From assembly GCF_001688725.2 (NCBI RefSeq), contig NZ_CP015401.2:4596001-4660000 (forward strand): a stretch of 64,000 bases of DNA. Direction: 5' to 3'. This document shows positions 1 through 8,855 of the stretch, piece by piece. The position numbers and the translations under genes are program-made. The DNA comes from Bacteroides caecimuris. Lineage in GTDB: Bacteria; Bacteroidota; Bacteroidia; Bacteroidales; Bacteroidaceae. Positions within the stretch are counted from its first letter, which is position 1; each line of letters opens with the position of its first letter. Under the pieces are notes generated by a model that was not told the DNA's origin, did not search any database, and saw only the letters and a program-made list of their open reading frames with translations.

Positions 1-718
1 TGTTAATATTGAATTGTGCCCGTGAATTGTCCTGATGATACAGATGAAAGACAATTCCTGCATTTTTGATAATACGTTTACGGATACCGGCATTAATAAG
101 CCGACAGGCAATTTCGCTATCTTCACGTCCCCAGCCGATCATGCTCTCATCATATCCGTTGACCATTAACAAGTCGCTTTTCCAGAATCCCATATTACAG
201 CCGCGTACATACAGTAGGTCTGTCCGGTGATAGTTTTGTAGAAGCCATGTTAGCAATCCCCAGCGTATTCCGTTGAGTCGGTTATGCACTCCTTTGTTAC
301 GGATTGAAACTTGTATGCTTCGTTCTGCTATTAATTTTTCCGAGAGTTCCGGTTGTATGTTAAGTCTGCTGCCACTCACAAAACTATTTTTGCGTGCAAA
401 GCGTTTGTGGTCTTTGACAAAATGACGATTTAAAATAATATCTCCGTCAATCTGAATGATGTAGTCCATACTAGCTTTTGCAATGGCTTTATTTCTGATG
501 GCAGTCAGTCTGAAACCATTATCCTCATGCCAGACGTGTATCACTGGCACGGGAGATTCCTTCTGAAACTCCTTTACCACTTTTATGGTTTCTTCTCCGG
601 AACCGTCGTCTGCTATCAGCACCTCGTCGGGGAGTGTTGACTGCTGAAGTACACTTTTCAGACAAAGCTCTAATGCTTTGGGTGAATTGTATGTTGATAT
701 AATTAGCGAAACTGTCAT
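1..718 (-). CDS. Glycosyltransferase family 2, C-terminus cut off by the window edge
   Basis: The 239 visible codons start at the ATG complementary to 716-718 and remain open to the window edge. The N-terminus (MTVSLIISTYNSPKALE) and the ADDGSGEE and QIDGDI segments match the GT-A fold of GT2 enzymes, with a DxD-like metal and nucleotide-sugar site. Further on, GCNMGFWKSDL and GWGREDSE are typical of the C-terminal galactosyltransferase-like region (Glyco_transf_7C). It should add one sugar to a lipid-linked surface glycan on the cytoplasmic side; donor and acceptor cannot be read from the sequence. It lies 12 bases after the next gene, a close paralogue, and is probably co-transcribed with it. 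Confidence 0.9.
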   Translation of the reverse strand, partial: MTVSLIISTYNSPKALELCLKSVLQQSTLPDEVLIADDGSGEETIKVVKEFQKESPVPVIHVWHEDNGFRLTAIRNKAIAKASMDYIIQIDGDIILNRHFVKDHKRFARKNSFVSGSRLNIQPELSEKLIAERSIQVSIRNKGVHNRLNGIRWGLLTWLLQNYHRTDLLYVRGCNMGFWKSDLLMVNGYDESMIGWGREDSEIACRLINAGIRKRIIKNAGIVFHLYHQDNSRAQFNIN

Positions 719-730
719 AGGTTTAGTACG

Positions 731-1531
731 TTAGATTTCTTCAAGTCCGTTATTCGTTCTGGTTATTTTTTCCTCTTTAATTTTCTGCATAAACTCCCGG
801 TGGTGAGGTTCCTCTTTTCGGGAAAGCTGTTTGTGATATAAATGATAGGCGATAGCAGAGAATTTAATGATTTTTTTCTGTCTGCCTAGATTTACTAACC
901 TCCAGCTTAGTTCTTCGTCTTCATGTCCCCATCCTTGCAAGTTGTTGTCGTATCCATTAATAGCAACAAGATCTTTTTTCCAGAAAGACATATTGCAACC
1001 CTTCACTCTTCTTCCTGATAGTTCTTTGCGGGTTGCAAACTGCGCGATCCTAGGATGAAACCGTAAGGCATTTGTCGGTTGCTTCATTATTAACCGGAGT
1101 TTATTAGTTATTGATAATTTCTCTTTATCAAGTATAGATACAGTTGTTTGGGCATTAAGGTTCGCTCGAGTCCCTCTGATAAAACACCCTTCTTCAGCCA
1201 TACGTATATGATCCTCAATGAAATGAGGAGTGGCTATAATATCTCCGTCGATTTGAATGATGTAAGGGGCGGAAGCCTTTCGTATAGCTCTATTCAACAC
1301 AATCGTTTTACGGAATCCTTTATCTTCGTGCCATTCATGAAATATTGGAAAAGAAACTTTTTGTGCAAAATCATGTATGAGTTTTGCAGTTCTTTCGTCA
1401 GAACCATCATCCGCGATGATAATTTCAGTAGGCAATATCGTCTGTTTTAAAATGCTCTTCAGGCAGAGTCTCAAAGCCTCCGGCCAATTGTATGTAGCAA
1501 TGATTAGCGATATTGTGACTTCTTTTTTCAT
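731..1531 (-). CDS. Glycosyltransferase family 2 with galactosyltransferase-like C-terminus
   Basis: A 266-aa protein starting MKKEVTISLIIATYNWPEAL. An in-frame ATG at 1564 is rejected because it would overlap the promoter box at 1562-1569 and add residues before the conserved beta strand. IADDGSDE and QIDGDI mark the GT-A nucleotide-sugar site; GCNMSFWKKDL and GWGHEDEELSWRL match the Glyco_transf_7C region. It is a clear paralogue of the downstream partial enzyme, so the two probably add consecutive sugars, or similar sugars, to one glycan. The exact linkage is unknown. Confidence 0.9.
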   Translation of the reverse strand: MKKEVTISLIIATYNWPEALRLCLKSILKQTILPTEIIIADDGSDERTAKLIHDFAQKVSFPIFHEWHEDKGFRKTIVLNRAIRKASAPYIIQIDGDIIATPHFIEDHIRMAEEGCFIRGTRANLNAQTTVSILDKEKLSITNKLRLIMKQPTNALRFHPRIAQFATRKELSGRRVKGCNMSFWKKDLVAINGYDNNLQGWGHEDEELSWRLVNLGRQKKIIKFSAIAYHLYHKQLSRKEEPHHREFMQKIKEEKITRTNNGLEEI

Positions 1532-1561
1532 ATTCCGAATATCTAACGAAGAATAAATGTG

Positions 1562-1569
1562 CAAATATA
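1562..1569 (-). promoter_or_regulatory. Bacteroides -7 box for the two leftward GT2 genes
   Basis: The minus strand reads TATATTTG, matching TAnnTTTG, about 30 bases before the ATG at 1531. No clear -33 TTTG was seen. It would let the two downstream GT2 genes be expressed separately from the GT genes to the right. Confidence 0.5.
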
Positions 1570-1604
1570 CATTACTATCCTCAGAATAGCAATTATTTAG
1601 GGAT

Positions 1605-2441
1605 TTAATTTCTTGTATGTTTGTGTTTATATGAGAATAGATTGTTTATTTTATATAAAAATAGAATGAGGGCTTTCATTCGTTTTTTAAACTTGTGTGT
1701 ATTTGCTAAAATATGAATGATATCTCTAAATCCAGAGCGGTCTAGAGCGGCACAGTCTATGAATGTTTTGCTCTGTGTTGCTGGGAAAGTGTTTTGAAAC
1801 CATAATGTGCGTTCTTGATTAAGTGCTTTCCCATTGGAACTTATGCCTCTTCCATCGCATTCAGATATAATATATGGTAAGTGACGATAAGTGTGGTTCT
1901 CAATTATGAGGCATTGGAAGCAATGTGCCCAATCAGATATGATTTTGTAATTAATGTCATATCTTTTGTCTTTAAATAGGGTGTGATGTATAAAACATGA
2001 TTGGTGGTGTAGTGAATTGTCTGATAGATATATGAGGTCAAGTGTATCTGGATATGTCCTTTTTTTAGTTTTCCTTTTATAGAATAAAATGGTGTCTCCG
2101 TATAGGTATTCTGTACCATCAAAGTGTATTTTAGAAAGGACGTCTTGGCTTAAGCAATCACCGGAATTAAGGAAATATAGATATTGTCCTTTTGCATGTT
2201 CAATGCCTTTATTCATACCGTCATATATTCCTTTGTCAGGTTCTGAAGACCAATAACTTAGATGAGGGTTTGCTTTTTTGTATTGTACGATTATTTCTAT
2301 ACTGCCGTCAGTAGAACCAGCATCAATAATAATGTGTTCATATGATGAAAATGATTGTGAATTTACACTCTCTAATGTTTTGAGTAAACCATGGCTGTTG
2401 TTAAAGTTTACAGTGATTATGCTAAGTATTGGTCCGTTCAT
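1605..2441 (-). CDS. Glycosyltransferase family 2 (WcaA-like)
   Basis: A 278-aa GT2 protein. The N-terminal strand (LSIITVNFNNSHGLLKTL), DAGSTDGS and the SGDC segment make up the donor-binding GT-A core. It belongs to a group with two other members here (3566-4411 and 6778-7647), all sharing the same opening, a DxGIYDGMNKGI segment and an ISDW motif in the second half. That points to local duplication and divergence of acceptor or donor specificity. It is the last gene of a leftward run of three; its start lies 21 bases after the GT4 stop. Product linkage is unknown. Confidence 0.9.
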   Translation of the reverse strand: MNGPILSIITVNFNNSHGLLKTLESVNSQSFSSYEHIIIDAGSTDGSIEIIVQYKKANPHLSYWSSEPDKGIYDGMNKGIEHAKGQYLYFLNSGDCLSQDVLSKIHFDGTEYLYGDTILFYKRKTKKRTYPDTLDLIYLSDNSLHHQSCFIHHTLFKDKRYDINYKIISDWAHCFQCLIIENHTYRHLPYIISECDGRGISSNGKALNQERTLWFQNTFPATQSKTFIDCAALDRSGFRDIIHILANTHKFKKRMKALILFLYKINNLFSYKHKHTRN

Positions 2442-2462
2442 ATATGTAGGGCTGTAGATTGG

Positions 2463-3566
2463 TTATGAATGTATGGCCTTTAGGTAAGCCTCTTCTGTTT
2501 TTTGGGCTGCTTTTTCCCATGAATATCGTTTTAAACGTTCATCGCCTAAACGGATTAATTGAGAACGTAGGTCTTCATTATATATTATTTTTGTGATAGC
2601 TTCAAACATAGAGTTAATAGAGTATGGATCAAAATATATAGCAGCTTCGCCTGCTATTTCAGGAAAGCAACTAGTGTTGCTAAGTGCTACTGGACAGTGG
2701 CATGCGTAGGCTTCTAAAATAGGAATTCCAAAACCTTCATAAAGAGATGGATATACGAATAATAGAGCCCTAGAATATAATTCACTAAGGGCCTGGTCGG
2801 AAGCCTTTATATGAATTGTATATTCGAGTATACCCATATTAGTAAGCGTTTCTTGCTCGTCTTTTTTTAATTTACTTCCTGTGTAAATTGCAAATAGCGT
2901 TTTGTCTTTTTCATGAATTTGGGCGAATGTTTCCATAAAGCGTTTGAAGTTTTTATAAGGGGTGCGATCGCCCACAAATAATAGAAATCTTTTTGGTATC
3001 TGTAATTTATGTTTTCCTGAAAAGTGTTTCATACTTGTGCTATGGTAGATAACGTCTATCTTTTGAGGATTAATATTGAAAATTTCAATAATATCTTTTT
3101 TTGTGTTTTCACTAATAGCTATAATTCGATTTGCACGTGTTATAACCTCTTTCTTATGATTTATTGTGATGTTTGCATCTGTTACATATTGTGGAAATTT
3201 TTCGTGAATCATGTCGTGTACGGTAATGATGTATGGGTTTTCTCCAATATAATCTAAGAAATATGGATCATAGTATGTAGGGTGTAGTAAATATGGTCCA
3301 CTTGTTTTTAGAAGTTTTTTTGTTATGTTGTGATTCTTTTTTTGAAAAAAAGAACGATATCGCTTGTAGATGAATCTGGGTAATAATATTAAACTTCTTT
3401 CCAGCATCCAACTAGTAAGGTAATAATTGATGGAATATCGTACGGTGATTTTATGTTTTGCTGAGATTCTTTTAATTATCTCACAGAAATAACGTGAAAT
3501 TCCGCCAAAGCGTTGCATTTCGAATATTTGGTAGTCATATATAATAAAAGGAGATTTCATAGTCAT
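2463..3566 (-). CDS. Glycosyltransferase family 4 (GT-B fold)
   Basis: A 367-aa protein with the layout of GT4 retaining enzymes: an N-terminal acceptor domain containing FGGISRYFCEI, and a C-terminal nucleotide-sugar domain with FLLFVGDRTPYKNF, then PSLYEGFGIPILEAYACHCPV, which holds the EGFG-x-P-x-x-E donor motif. It is the only GT-B enzyme in the cluster. Its first codon overlaps the end of the upstream GT2 gene by one base, indicating translational coupling. A second ATG two codons in (3560) is an equally possible start. Mannosyl- or glucosyltransferase activity is common in the family but cannot be assigned here. Confidence 0.92.
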   Translation of the reverse strand: MTMKSPFIIYDYQIFEMQRFGGISRYFCEIIKRISAKHKITVRYSINYYLTSWMLERSLILLPRFIYKRYRSFFQKKNHNITKKLLKTSGPYLLHPTYYDPYFLDYIGENPYIITVHDMIHEKFPQYVTDANITINHKKEVITRANRIIAISENTKKDIIEIFNINPQKIDVIYHSTSMKHFSGKHKLQIPKRFLLFVGDRTPYKNFKRFMETFAQIHEKDKTLFAIYTGSKLKKDEQETLTNMGILEYTIHIKASDQALSELYSRALLFVYPSLYEGFGIPILEAYACHCPVALSNTSCFPEIAGEAAIYFDPYSINSMFEAITKIIYNEDLRSQLIRLGDERLKRYSWEKAAQKTEEAYLKAIHS

Positions 3567-4411
3567 TATTGTTTTGGTTTATGAAATGAAAAAAAAGAAT
3601 TTATGTAATATAAAAATAGGATGATTCTTCTTATACGTTTTTTGAACTTGTGAGTTTTATTTAATAATGGAACTAAATCGCTGAGTCCGGTTTCTCTGAA
3701 AGCTTCAAGTTCTAAGAATGATTTGAAGAAGATTTTATTTATGTTTTGTTCTATCCATTTGTTGCGTTCTGCCCACGTTTTCTCATAATTTGAACTTGCA
3801 CCTCCACCATCGTATTCAACAATAGTTAATGGTATGTGTTTATAACTACATTTTTTTAAGATAATAGAGTCGATTGCATGTATCCAGTCTGATATAATTT
3901 TATAGTTAGTATCGTATTTTTGTTCTATGAATAGTGAATGGTGGATAAAACAAGCTTGTTGTGAAATCCATCCTTTTGAGTTTGCAAGAAAGAATGTGTC
4001 GAAAACGTCAGGATATTTCCATATCCAAGGTGCTTCGTTAGTTGGTATGATTTTTATATTGCCATATATATATTGAGTTCCATCAAAAGGAATACATGTT
4101 AAAACATCTTTTATAAGGCAGTCTCCAGAGTTGAGAAAATATAAATATTTTCCAGAAGCATGTGCTATACCTTTATTCATTCCATCGTATATTCCATTAT
4201 CTTTTTCTGATACCCAATAGGTCAAATGAGAAGTCTCTTTACTGTATTTTATAATTGTTTCTTTACTTCCATCTGTTGAACCCGCATCAATAATGATATG
4301 TTCATAAGATTTAAACGACTGATTCCTTATACTATTCAGAGTTGTTATTAGTCCTTTGTTATTGTTGAAATTTACAGTTATTATACTTAATGTAGGTTGA
4401 GGCATAATCAT
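3566..4411 (-). CDS. Glycosyltransferase family 2 (WcaA-like)
   Basis: A 281-aa GT2 enzyme, first gene of the leftward operon 4411 to 1605. LSIITVNFNNNKGLITTL, DAGSTDGS and FLNSGDC form the GT-A core. The second half carries IISDWIHAI and EYDGGGASSN, shared with the paralogues at 1605 and 6778. A likely -7 box lies about 18 bases upstream. It overlaps the following GT4 gene by one base. The two enzymes presumably act on the same lipid-linked oligosaccharide. Confidence 0.9.
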   Translation of the reverse strand: MIMPQPTLSIITVNFNNNKGLITTLNSIRNQSFKSYEHIIIDAGSTDGSKETIIKYSKETSHLTYWVSEKDNGIYDGMNKGIAHASGKYLYFLNSGDCLIKDVLTCIPFDGTQYIYGNIKIIPTNEAPWIWKYPDVFDTFFLANSKGWISQQACFIHHSLFIEQKYDTNYKIISDWIHAIDSIILKKCSYKHIPLTIVEYDGGGASSNYEKTWAERNKWIEQNINKIFFKSFLELEAFRETGLSDLVPLLNKTHKFKKRIRRIILFLYYINSFFSFHKPKQ

Positions 4412-4428
4412 TTATTTAAATGTGTCTG

Positions 4429-4436
4429 CAAATATA
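4429..4436 (-). promoter_or_regulatory. -7 box for the leftward GT2-GT4-GT2 operon
   Basis: The minus strand reads TATATTTG, matching the Bacteroides TAnnTTTG element, 18 bases before the ATG at 4411. A -33 element was not convincing. Confidence 0.5.
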
Positions 4437-4558
4437 ATAATAATGAATTGAATTTGTAGATTTGTTATATGATAAAATTGCTAAGAGTGCTTTAGTTATT
4501 TTTAATAGGGAAAGATGCTTTTTATTGCTTTTGTTATGTAGTGTAGTGGGGATTTATG

Positions 4559-4566
4559 TATATTTG
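4559..4566 (+). promoter_or_regulatory. -7 box for the rightward GT2 gene at 4596
   Basis: TATATTTG lies 30 bases before the ATG at 4596. Together with the leftward box at 4429-4436 it makes 4412-4595 a divergent promoter region, AT-rich and without other structure. Confidence 0.5.
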
Positions 4567-4595
4567 CTGAATATAATGTTTTATATAATAAATGA

Positions 4596-5558
4596 ATGGA
4601 TTGTTTAGTAAGTGTAATTGTTCCTGTTCATAACACAGTTGAGTATCTACCTAGGTGTGTTGATTCAATTCGTAATCAATCTTTGAAAGATATAGAAATT
4701 ATTCTAGTAGAAAATCAATCAAGTGATGGTTCTGCTGCGTTGTGTGATAGGTATATGTCTTTAGACCCTCGTGTAAAAGTTCTTCATCTACCAGTTGCCA
4801 ATGCATCTGTAGCTCGTAATGCAGGGCTGGATATTGCTTCAGCTCCCTATGTTGGTTTTGTCGATAGTGATGATTATATCGAATGCAATATGTATGAGGA
4901 GTTATTGGAGGTGATAAAATGTAATGATGTTGATATTGTCTATTCTAATTTTCAGACTGAATATTTGGATGGGCGAATTGATAGGTGTGGTAAGAATACT
5001 GGACGAATATATGTACGTTCATCGTTAGATGTATTAAAAGACATGATGTGGGATAAATTGAATTGTTCGTCTTGTACAAAGCTTTTTAAAAGAACAGTCT
5101 TTTCAGAGTTTAAATTTCCGGAAAATAATATTTATGAAGATAGAATTGTGATGCATATGTGGATATTACAATGTAAGCAAGTGGTTTGGGTTGATAAAGT
5201 GTTTTATCATTATGTAGAGCGTAATAGCAGTATTTGTCATTTAATTACCCCTCTGAATCGATATCATTATTTTATGGCGGAATTTTCTCGGATAGAGTTT
5301 ATAGAGAAATATTTGTTGTTTGAAGGAGAGGAATTATTGGAAGCAAGGAATAGGCTTATTCGTATATGTTTTTCAGCTTTTGAAGAGTTTGTTCTTTTGA
5401 CGAAGCCAAGATGTTTTCAGAAGCCAATAAGACATATGAGAGCTAAATTTAAAACAATATTGAAATTACCTTCTCAAGAGTTAGAAACTTTTTATCGTAA
5501 ACGAATAAGAAAAATTGTTTATTTTTGGCCAATATATTATTGGCGGCATTTTTCCTGA
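4596..5558 (+). CDS. Glycosyltransferase family 2 (EpsJ-like)
   Basis: A 320-aa GT2 enzyme beginning MDCLVSVIVPVHNTVEYL. VENQSSDGS and GFVDSDDYI give the donor site, with DSDD serving as the DxD. This is the common capsule, exopolysaccharide and LPS type of GT2, related to the next gene but different from the WcaA-like group in the cluster. The basic C-terminus (RKRIRKIVYFWPIYYWRHFS) suggests membrane association. It is 124 bases from the next gene; nothing clear was seen in the gap. Sugar specificity is unknown. Confidence 0.9.
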   Translation: MDCLVSVIVPVHNTVEYLPRCVDSIRNQSLKDIEIILVENQSSDGSAALCDRYMSLDPRVKVLHLPVANASVARNAGLDIASAPYVGFVDSDDYIECNMYEELLEVIKCNDVDIVYSNFQTEYLDGRIDRCGKNTGRIYVRSSLDVLKDMMWDKLNCSSCTKLFKRTVFSEFKFPENNIYEDRIVMHMWILQCKQVVWVDKVFYHYVERNSSICHLITPLNRYHYFMAEFSRIEFIEKYLLFEGEELLEARNRLIRICFSAFEEFVLLTKPRCFQKPIRHMRAKFKTILKLPSQELETFYRKRIRKIVYFWPIYYWRHFS

Positions 5559-5682
5559 TTAAGATAGGCAGATGGTCGAATTTGGTGTTTAGGTGTTGAT
5601 AATGTGTGTAAATTGAGATGGGGGATGCAGTTAGAATAGAGCTGCCATATTGTGTGTTTTAAATGTTGATAATATAAGTAAT

Positions 5683-6666
5683 ATGGATAGATTACTACCA
5701 CTTGTGTCTATTGTTGTTCCGGTTTACAATGGGGAAACTTTTTTGGAGAAATGTCTTCAAAGTATAATACGGCAAAGTTATACAAATATAGAAATTATTA
5801 TTGTAAATGATGGAAGTACTGATAATACATCATTGATAATAGATAGATATGTGGATTTGGATAAGCGTATAATTGGTTTGAAACAAAAAAATGAAGGTCC
5901 TGCTTTGGCAAGGAAGAAAGGTTTGGAAATAGCTAAGGGAAAATATGTACAATATTTGGATAGTGATGATTGTCTACATGAAAAAGCAATAGAATATTTG
6001 TTGGATAAAGCGGAAGCTACTAATGCGGATATTGTAGTTGCTCCTTTTCGGTTTTGTTATTTAGACGGTACCTTTTGTATGTCTTCATCTTTTGATTTTT
6101 CAAGTATGTCTGGGATAGACTATCTTAAACAGATATTAAATAATAAAGCTTATTGGAGTGTTTGGTCTAAATTTCATAAACGTGAATTGTTGTTGGGCAT
6201 TCCTATGGAGGTCTATCCTGATATCTGTTTTGGGGAAGATGTGATTTGGAGTGCGCAATTGCTTATACGTTCAAAGAAAGTTGTTTCTATAAAATATGTT
6301 GTTTTGGATTACAATATTCGGGATTTTTCACTTTCTCATTCTTGTAGTTTTGATGATGGTAAATTTGCAAATTTTGAATTTTATAGAAATTGGTTAGAAC
6401 TCTATCTTACTCAAAAGGGGGTAATTGACTTCATGAAAAAAGATTTGGCATTTTTTCATATCAGAAATACTTTTCAGAAAATAGCTTGGCGGAAGATGCA
6501 CAATTTGAAAGAAGATATGAATAGAATAATACACGATTTGAAATGTTTTCCAGATTTGAGGCAGACAATGTCTAAGCGTGAATTAAGAGTTGTGTTTACT
6601 TATCGGTTTTCTATTTTGTGGGGAAATTTGAGGCTAAGATACTATATACGAAAAGGTAAGATATAG
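5683..6666 (+). CDS. Glycosyltransferase family 2 (EpsJ-like)
   Basis: A 327-aa protein. The ATG at 5683 (MDRLLPLVSIVVPVYNG) is preferred over an in-frame TTG at 5650, which only adds a non-conserved extension. VNDGSTDNTS and QYLDSDDCL form the donor-binding core, and CFGEDVIW is the usual acidic motif in the acceptor half. The C-terminus is basic (RLRYYIRKGKI), fitting attachment to the inner membrane. It converges on the GT2 gene that starts at 7647, with a 111-base gap holding no clear terminator. Confidence 0.88.
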   Translation: MDRLLPLVSIVVPVYNGETFLEKCLQSIIRQSYTNIEIIIVNDGSTDNTSLIIDRYVDLDKRIIGLKQKNEGPALARKKGLEIAKGKYVQYLDSDDCLHEKAIEYLLDKAEATNADIVVAPFRFCYLDGTFCMSSSFDFSSMSGIDYLKQILNNKAYWSVWSKFHKRELLLGIPMEVYPDICFGEDVIWSAQLLIRSKKVVSIKYVVLDYNIRDFSLSHSCSFDDGKFANFEFYRNWLELYLTQKGVIDFMKKDLAFFHIRNTFQKIAWRKMHNLKEDMNRIIHDLKCFPDLRQTMSKRELRVVFTYRFSILWGNLRLRYYIRKGKI

Positions 6667-6777
6667 ATATGCTAAAGTGTTGATATTTTGGGAATAAACA
6701 GTGCTCTTTGAGTTATTATAAATGTTAGTGTATTTGAAAGTTCTATTAACTATATTTAAGGAGAGGAATTAGGAACC

Positions 6778-7647
6778 TTAGTTGAAGGGAGTCCATATTT
6801 CTTTTCTGTTTTGTTCTCTTCTTTTTTTGTGAGAAACAAGATTGTTGATTTTTAGAAGGAATGATAATAATTTCCCAATTCTTTTTTTGAATTTTTTTGT
6901 TTGCGATATTGGTTGTATGAAAGGAGCAAGTTCGGAAATACGATACTCATATAGTTCAGATAATGCGTCTAATATGGCTTTAGGAAACTTGTTTTTGATC
7001 CATCTTATTCGTTCTTCCATTAATTTTTCTTGATTGGCACTAACTCCATTCCCGTCTACTTCCGCTATTGTAATATCTATATATTTGTAGCTGCATTCGG
7101 CAAAAATGACACTCTCTATTGTATGTATCCAGTCTGATATAATTTTGTATTCGGTATTATATAGTTGTTTCTGAAATAAAGAATGGTGAATGAAACAGGC
7201 TTGATGTGGTAATGCTGTTTTAAGAAGGTAAACGATATCTAATGTTTTAGATGGAGTAATATATCTGTGGTCTTTTTCGGATAATATATATAGTATTTTA
7301 CCATATATATATTTATTACCGTCTAGATCTATCTTTTGTAATATGGTGTTGTTTGCTAGAATATCTCCGGAATTTAAAAAAAATAGATACTCTCCATGAG
7401 CTTGTTTTATTCCTTTGTTCATTCCGTCATAAATGCCGTTATCAGGCTCTGATATCCAATATAACGGATATGTAACTTCTTTTTCATATAGTTGTATTTC
7501 GTCTGTACTGCCATCTGTAGAATTTGCATCAATAATGATATGTTCAAAAAAGGCGTTTTCTTGATTTTTGATGCTATTTAAAGTTTTGATAAGCCCACTT
7601 TTGTTGTTGTAGTTTACGGTAATTATGCTTAATAATGGAGCAGTCAT
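6778..7647 (-). CDS. Glycosyltransferase family 2 (WcaA-like)
   Basis: A 289-aa GT2 enzyme and third member of the local paralogue group. LSIITVNYNNKSGLIKTL, DANSTDGS and FLNSGDI form the core, and IISDWIHTIES with EVDGNGVSANQE lies in the second half. It is a single leftward gene between rightward ones, and the divergent promoter region on its right contains an 18-base palindrome. Interleaved orientation and local paralogues suggest the cluster grew by gene insertion. Substrate is unknown. Confidence 0.9.
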   Translation of the reverse strand: MTAPLLSIITVNYNNKSGLIKTLNSIKNQENAFFEHIIIDANSTDGSTDEIQLYEKEVTYPLYWISEPDNGIYDGMNKGIKQAHGEYLFFLNSGDILANNTILQKIDLDGNKYIYGKILYILSEKDHRYITPSKTLDIVYLLKTALPHQACFIHHSLFQKQLYNTEYKIISDWIHTIESVIFAECSYKYIDITIAEVDGNGVSANQEKLMEERIRWIKNKFPKAILDALSELYEYRISELAPFIQPISQTKKFKKRIGKLLSFLLKINNLVSHKKRREQNRKEIWTPFN

Positions 7648-7682
7648 GTTCTAATCCTATAAAATTATATATTATGTTGATT

Positions 7683-7700
7683 GTATATTTGCAAATATAC
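7683..7700. promoter_or_regulatory. 18-base palindrome with back-to-back -7 boxes
   Basis: GTATATTTGCAAATATAC is a perfect palindrome. Each half contains TATATTTG, a Bacteroides -7 element, so the two boxes point left and right at once, toward the GT2 gene (start 7647) and the fucosyltransferase-like gene (start 7745). A further TATATTTG follows at 7702-7709. The palindrome may be just overlapping divergent promoters, or also an operator. Confidence 0.5.
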
Positions 7701-7744
7701 ATATATTTGTCATTCATACGAATTAAAGTTAATGCTTTTAAAAT

Positions 7745-8647
7745 ATGTTTGGTGATTTAAAAAGGAATATTTATAGATGTCTGCTAAATAGAGGGCTGTT
7801 GCGATCTAAAGTCGTAGTTTTGATGGACGGTGGTGTTTGCTCGCAGATGCATCAATATCTATTAGGATATTTATATCGTAAGGCAGGTTTTTCAGTGTGT
7901 TATGATTTGACTTTCTATAAAGAATGGGGATTGGATATAAATAATGAGTTTGTTAGGAACTTTGACCTATTGAAGGCTTTCCCATATTTGAAGTTTGAAG
8001 AAGCGTCAGAAGTGGAAGTGGATATATATAAAAAGGAATATTTTTATGCAGGTAATGATGGGGATATTCGTACCAATGATATGTCTTTCCTTAGGTTGGT
8101 TCCGCCTATATATTTAGGAGGATATTATCATTTCCCGTCAAAGCAATGGCTTGAAACTTTTCAATCTTTATATAGAATGGTTGATGGTGTCCTTGATGCA
8201 GCTAGTCAGATAAAATGTATAGAAATAGAGGAGCGCATAGATTCTGTTGGAGTTCATGTCAGAAGAGGAGATTTAAAGGAAGAAGTTTCTTCTTATGGAG
8301 CGCCGGCTTCACTTGATTATTTTATAAGTGCTACGGCTTTCTTTAAAGAGAAATTGCATAAACCTTATTTTTATTTCTTTTCGGATGAGCCAGAATGGGT
8401 TAAAATGGATTTATTGCCAAGGCTTCCTGTGAAAAATTGCGCGGAAGTGGTTGACATAAATGGTTCTGATAAAGGTTATATGGATTTGTATTTGTTAGCT
8501 CATTGTAAACATCAAATAACAACGAAGGGTACTTTAGGGAAATTTGGAGCTTTATTAGTAGACGCTCCTGATAAGTATGTAGTTTTATATAATGATGAAA
8601 CACAACAATATTGGAAAATATTATTTCAGAATCCGGTTTTTATATAG
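7745..8647 (+). CDS. Glycosyltransferase family 11, alpha-1,2-fucosyltransferase-like
   Basis: A 300-aa protein. VGVHVRRGDL is the H-x-R-R-x-D motif that binds GDP-fucose in GT11 and related fucosyltransferases. The N-terminal VVVLMDGGVCSQMHQYLLGY corresponds to the glycine-rich first motif (usually GGLGNQ), with MH in place of the usual LGNQ-type sequence. The C-terminal FSDEPEW and the segment ending ITTKGTLGKFGALL match the later GT11 motifs. It probably adds a terminal fucose to the surface glycan built by the neighbouring enzymes. The linkage is inferred from the family only. Confidence 0.85.
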   Translation: MFGDLKRNIYRCLLNRGLLRSKVVVLMDGGVCSQMHQYLLGYLYRKAGFSVCYDLTFYKEWGLDINNEFVRNFDLLKAFPYLKFEEASEVEVDIYKKEYFYAGNDGDIRTNDMSFLRLVPPIYLGGYYHFPSKQWLETFQSLYRMVDGVLDAASQIKCIEIEERIDSVGVHVRRGDLKEEVSSYGAPASLDYFISATAFFKEKLHKPYFYFFSDEPEWVKMDLLPRLPVKNCAEVVDINGSDKGYMDLYLLAHCKHQITTKGTLGKFGALLVDAPDKYVVLYNDETQQYWKILFQNPVFI

Positions 8648-8695
8648 GTTAATGAATGGATAAAAGGTTTTGCTAAATCTTGTATTTTTTTTATG

Positions 8696-8732
8696 AAGAT
8701 AAGTGCTTTTCTGCTTGAAAAACTTATCTTTG
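8696..8732 (+). promoter_or_regulatory. MACPF gene promoter overlapping an inverted repeat
   Basis: TATCTTTG at 8725-8732 is a good -7 box about 124 bases before the MACPF start codon. It overlaps the right arm of a perfect 9-base inverted repeat, AAGATAAGT (8696-8704) and ACTTATCTT (8722-8730). The repeat could be an operator. No good -33 TTTG is present, which would fit an activator-dependent promoter. Confidence 0.45.
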
Positions 8733-8855
8733 TATTCGAGTTGCGACTACTCTATAAGTAATCAGTAAGAACTGTTGTTTAAAACGAATGATGGATTGTT
8801 TGGTGTTGATTATTATTTATGATGCTTGTGTAATTAATTGTTGATACTATATATA

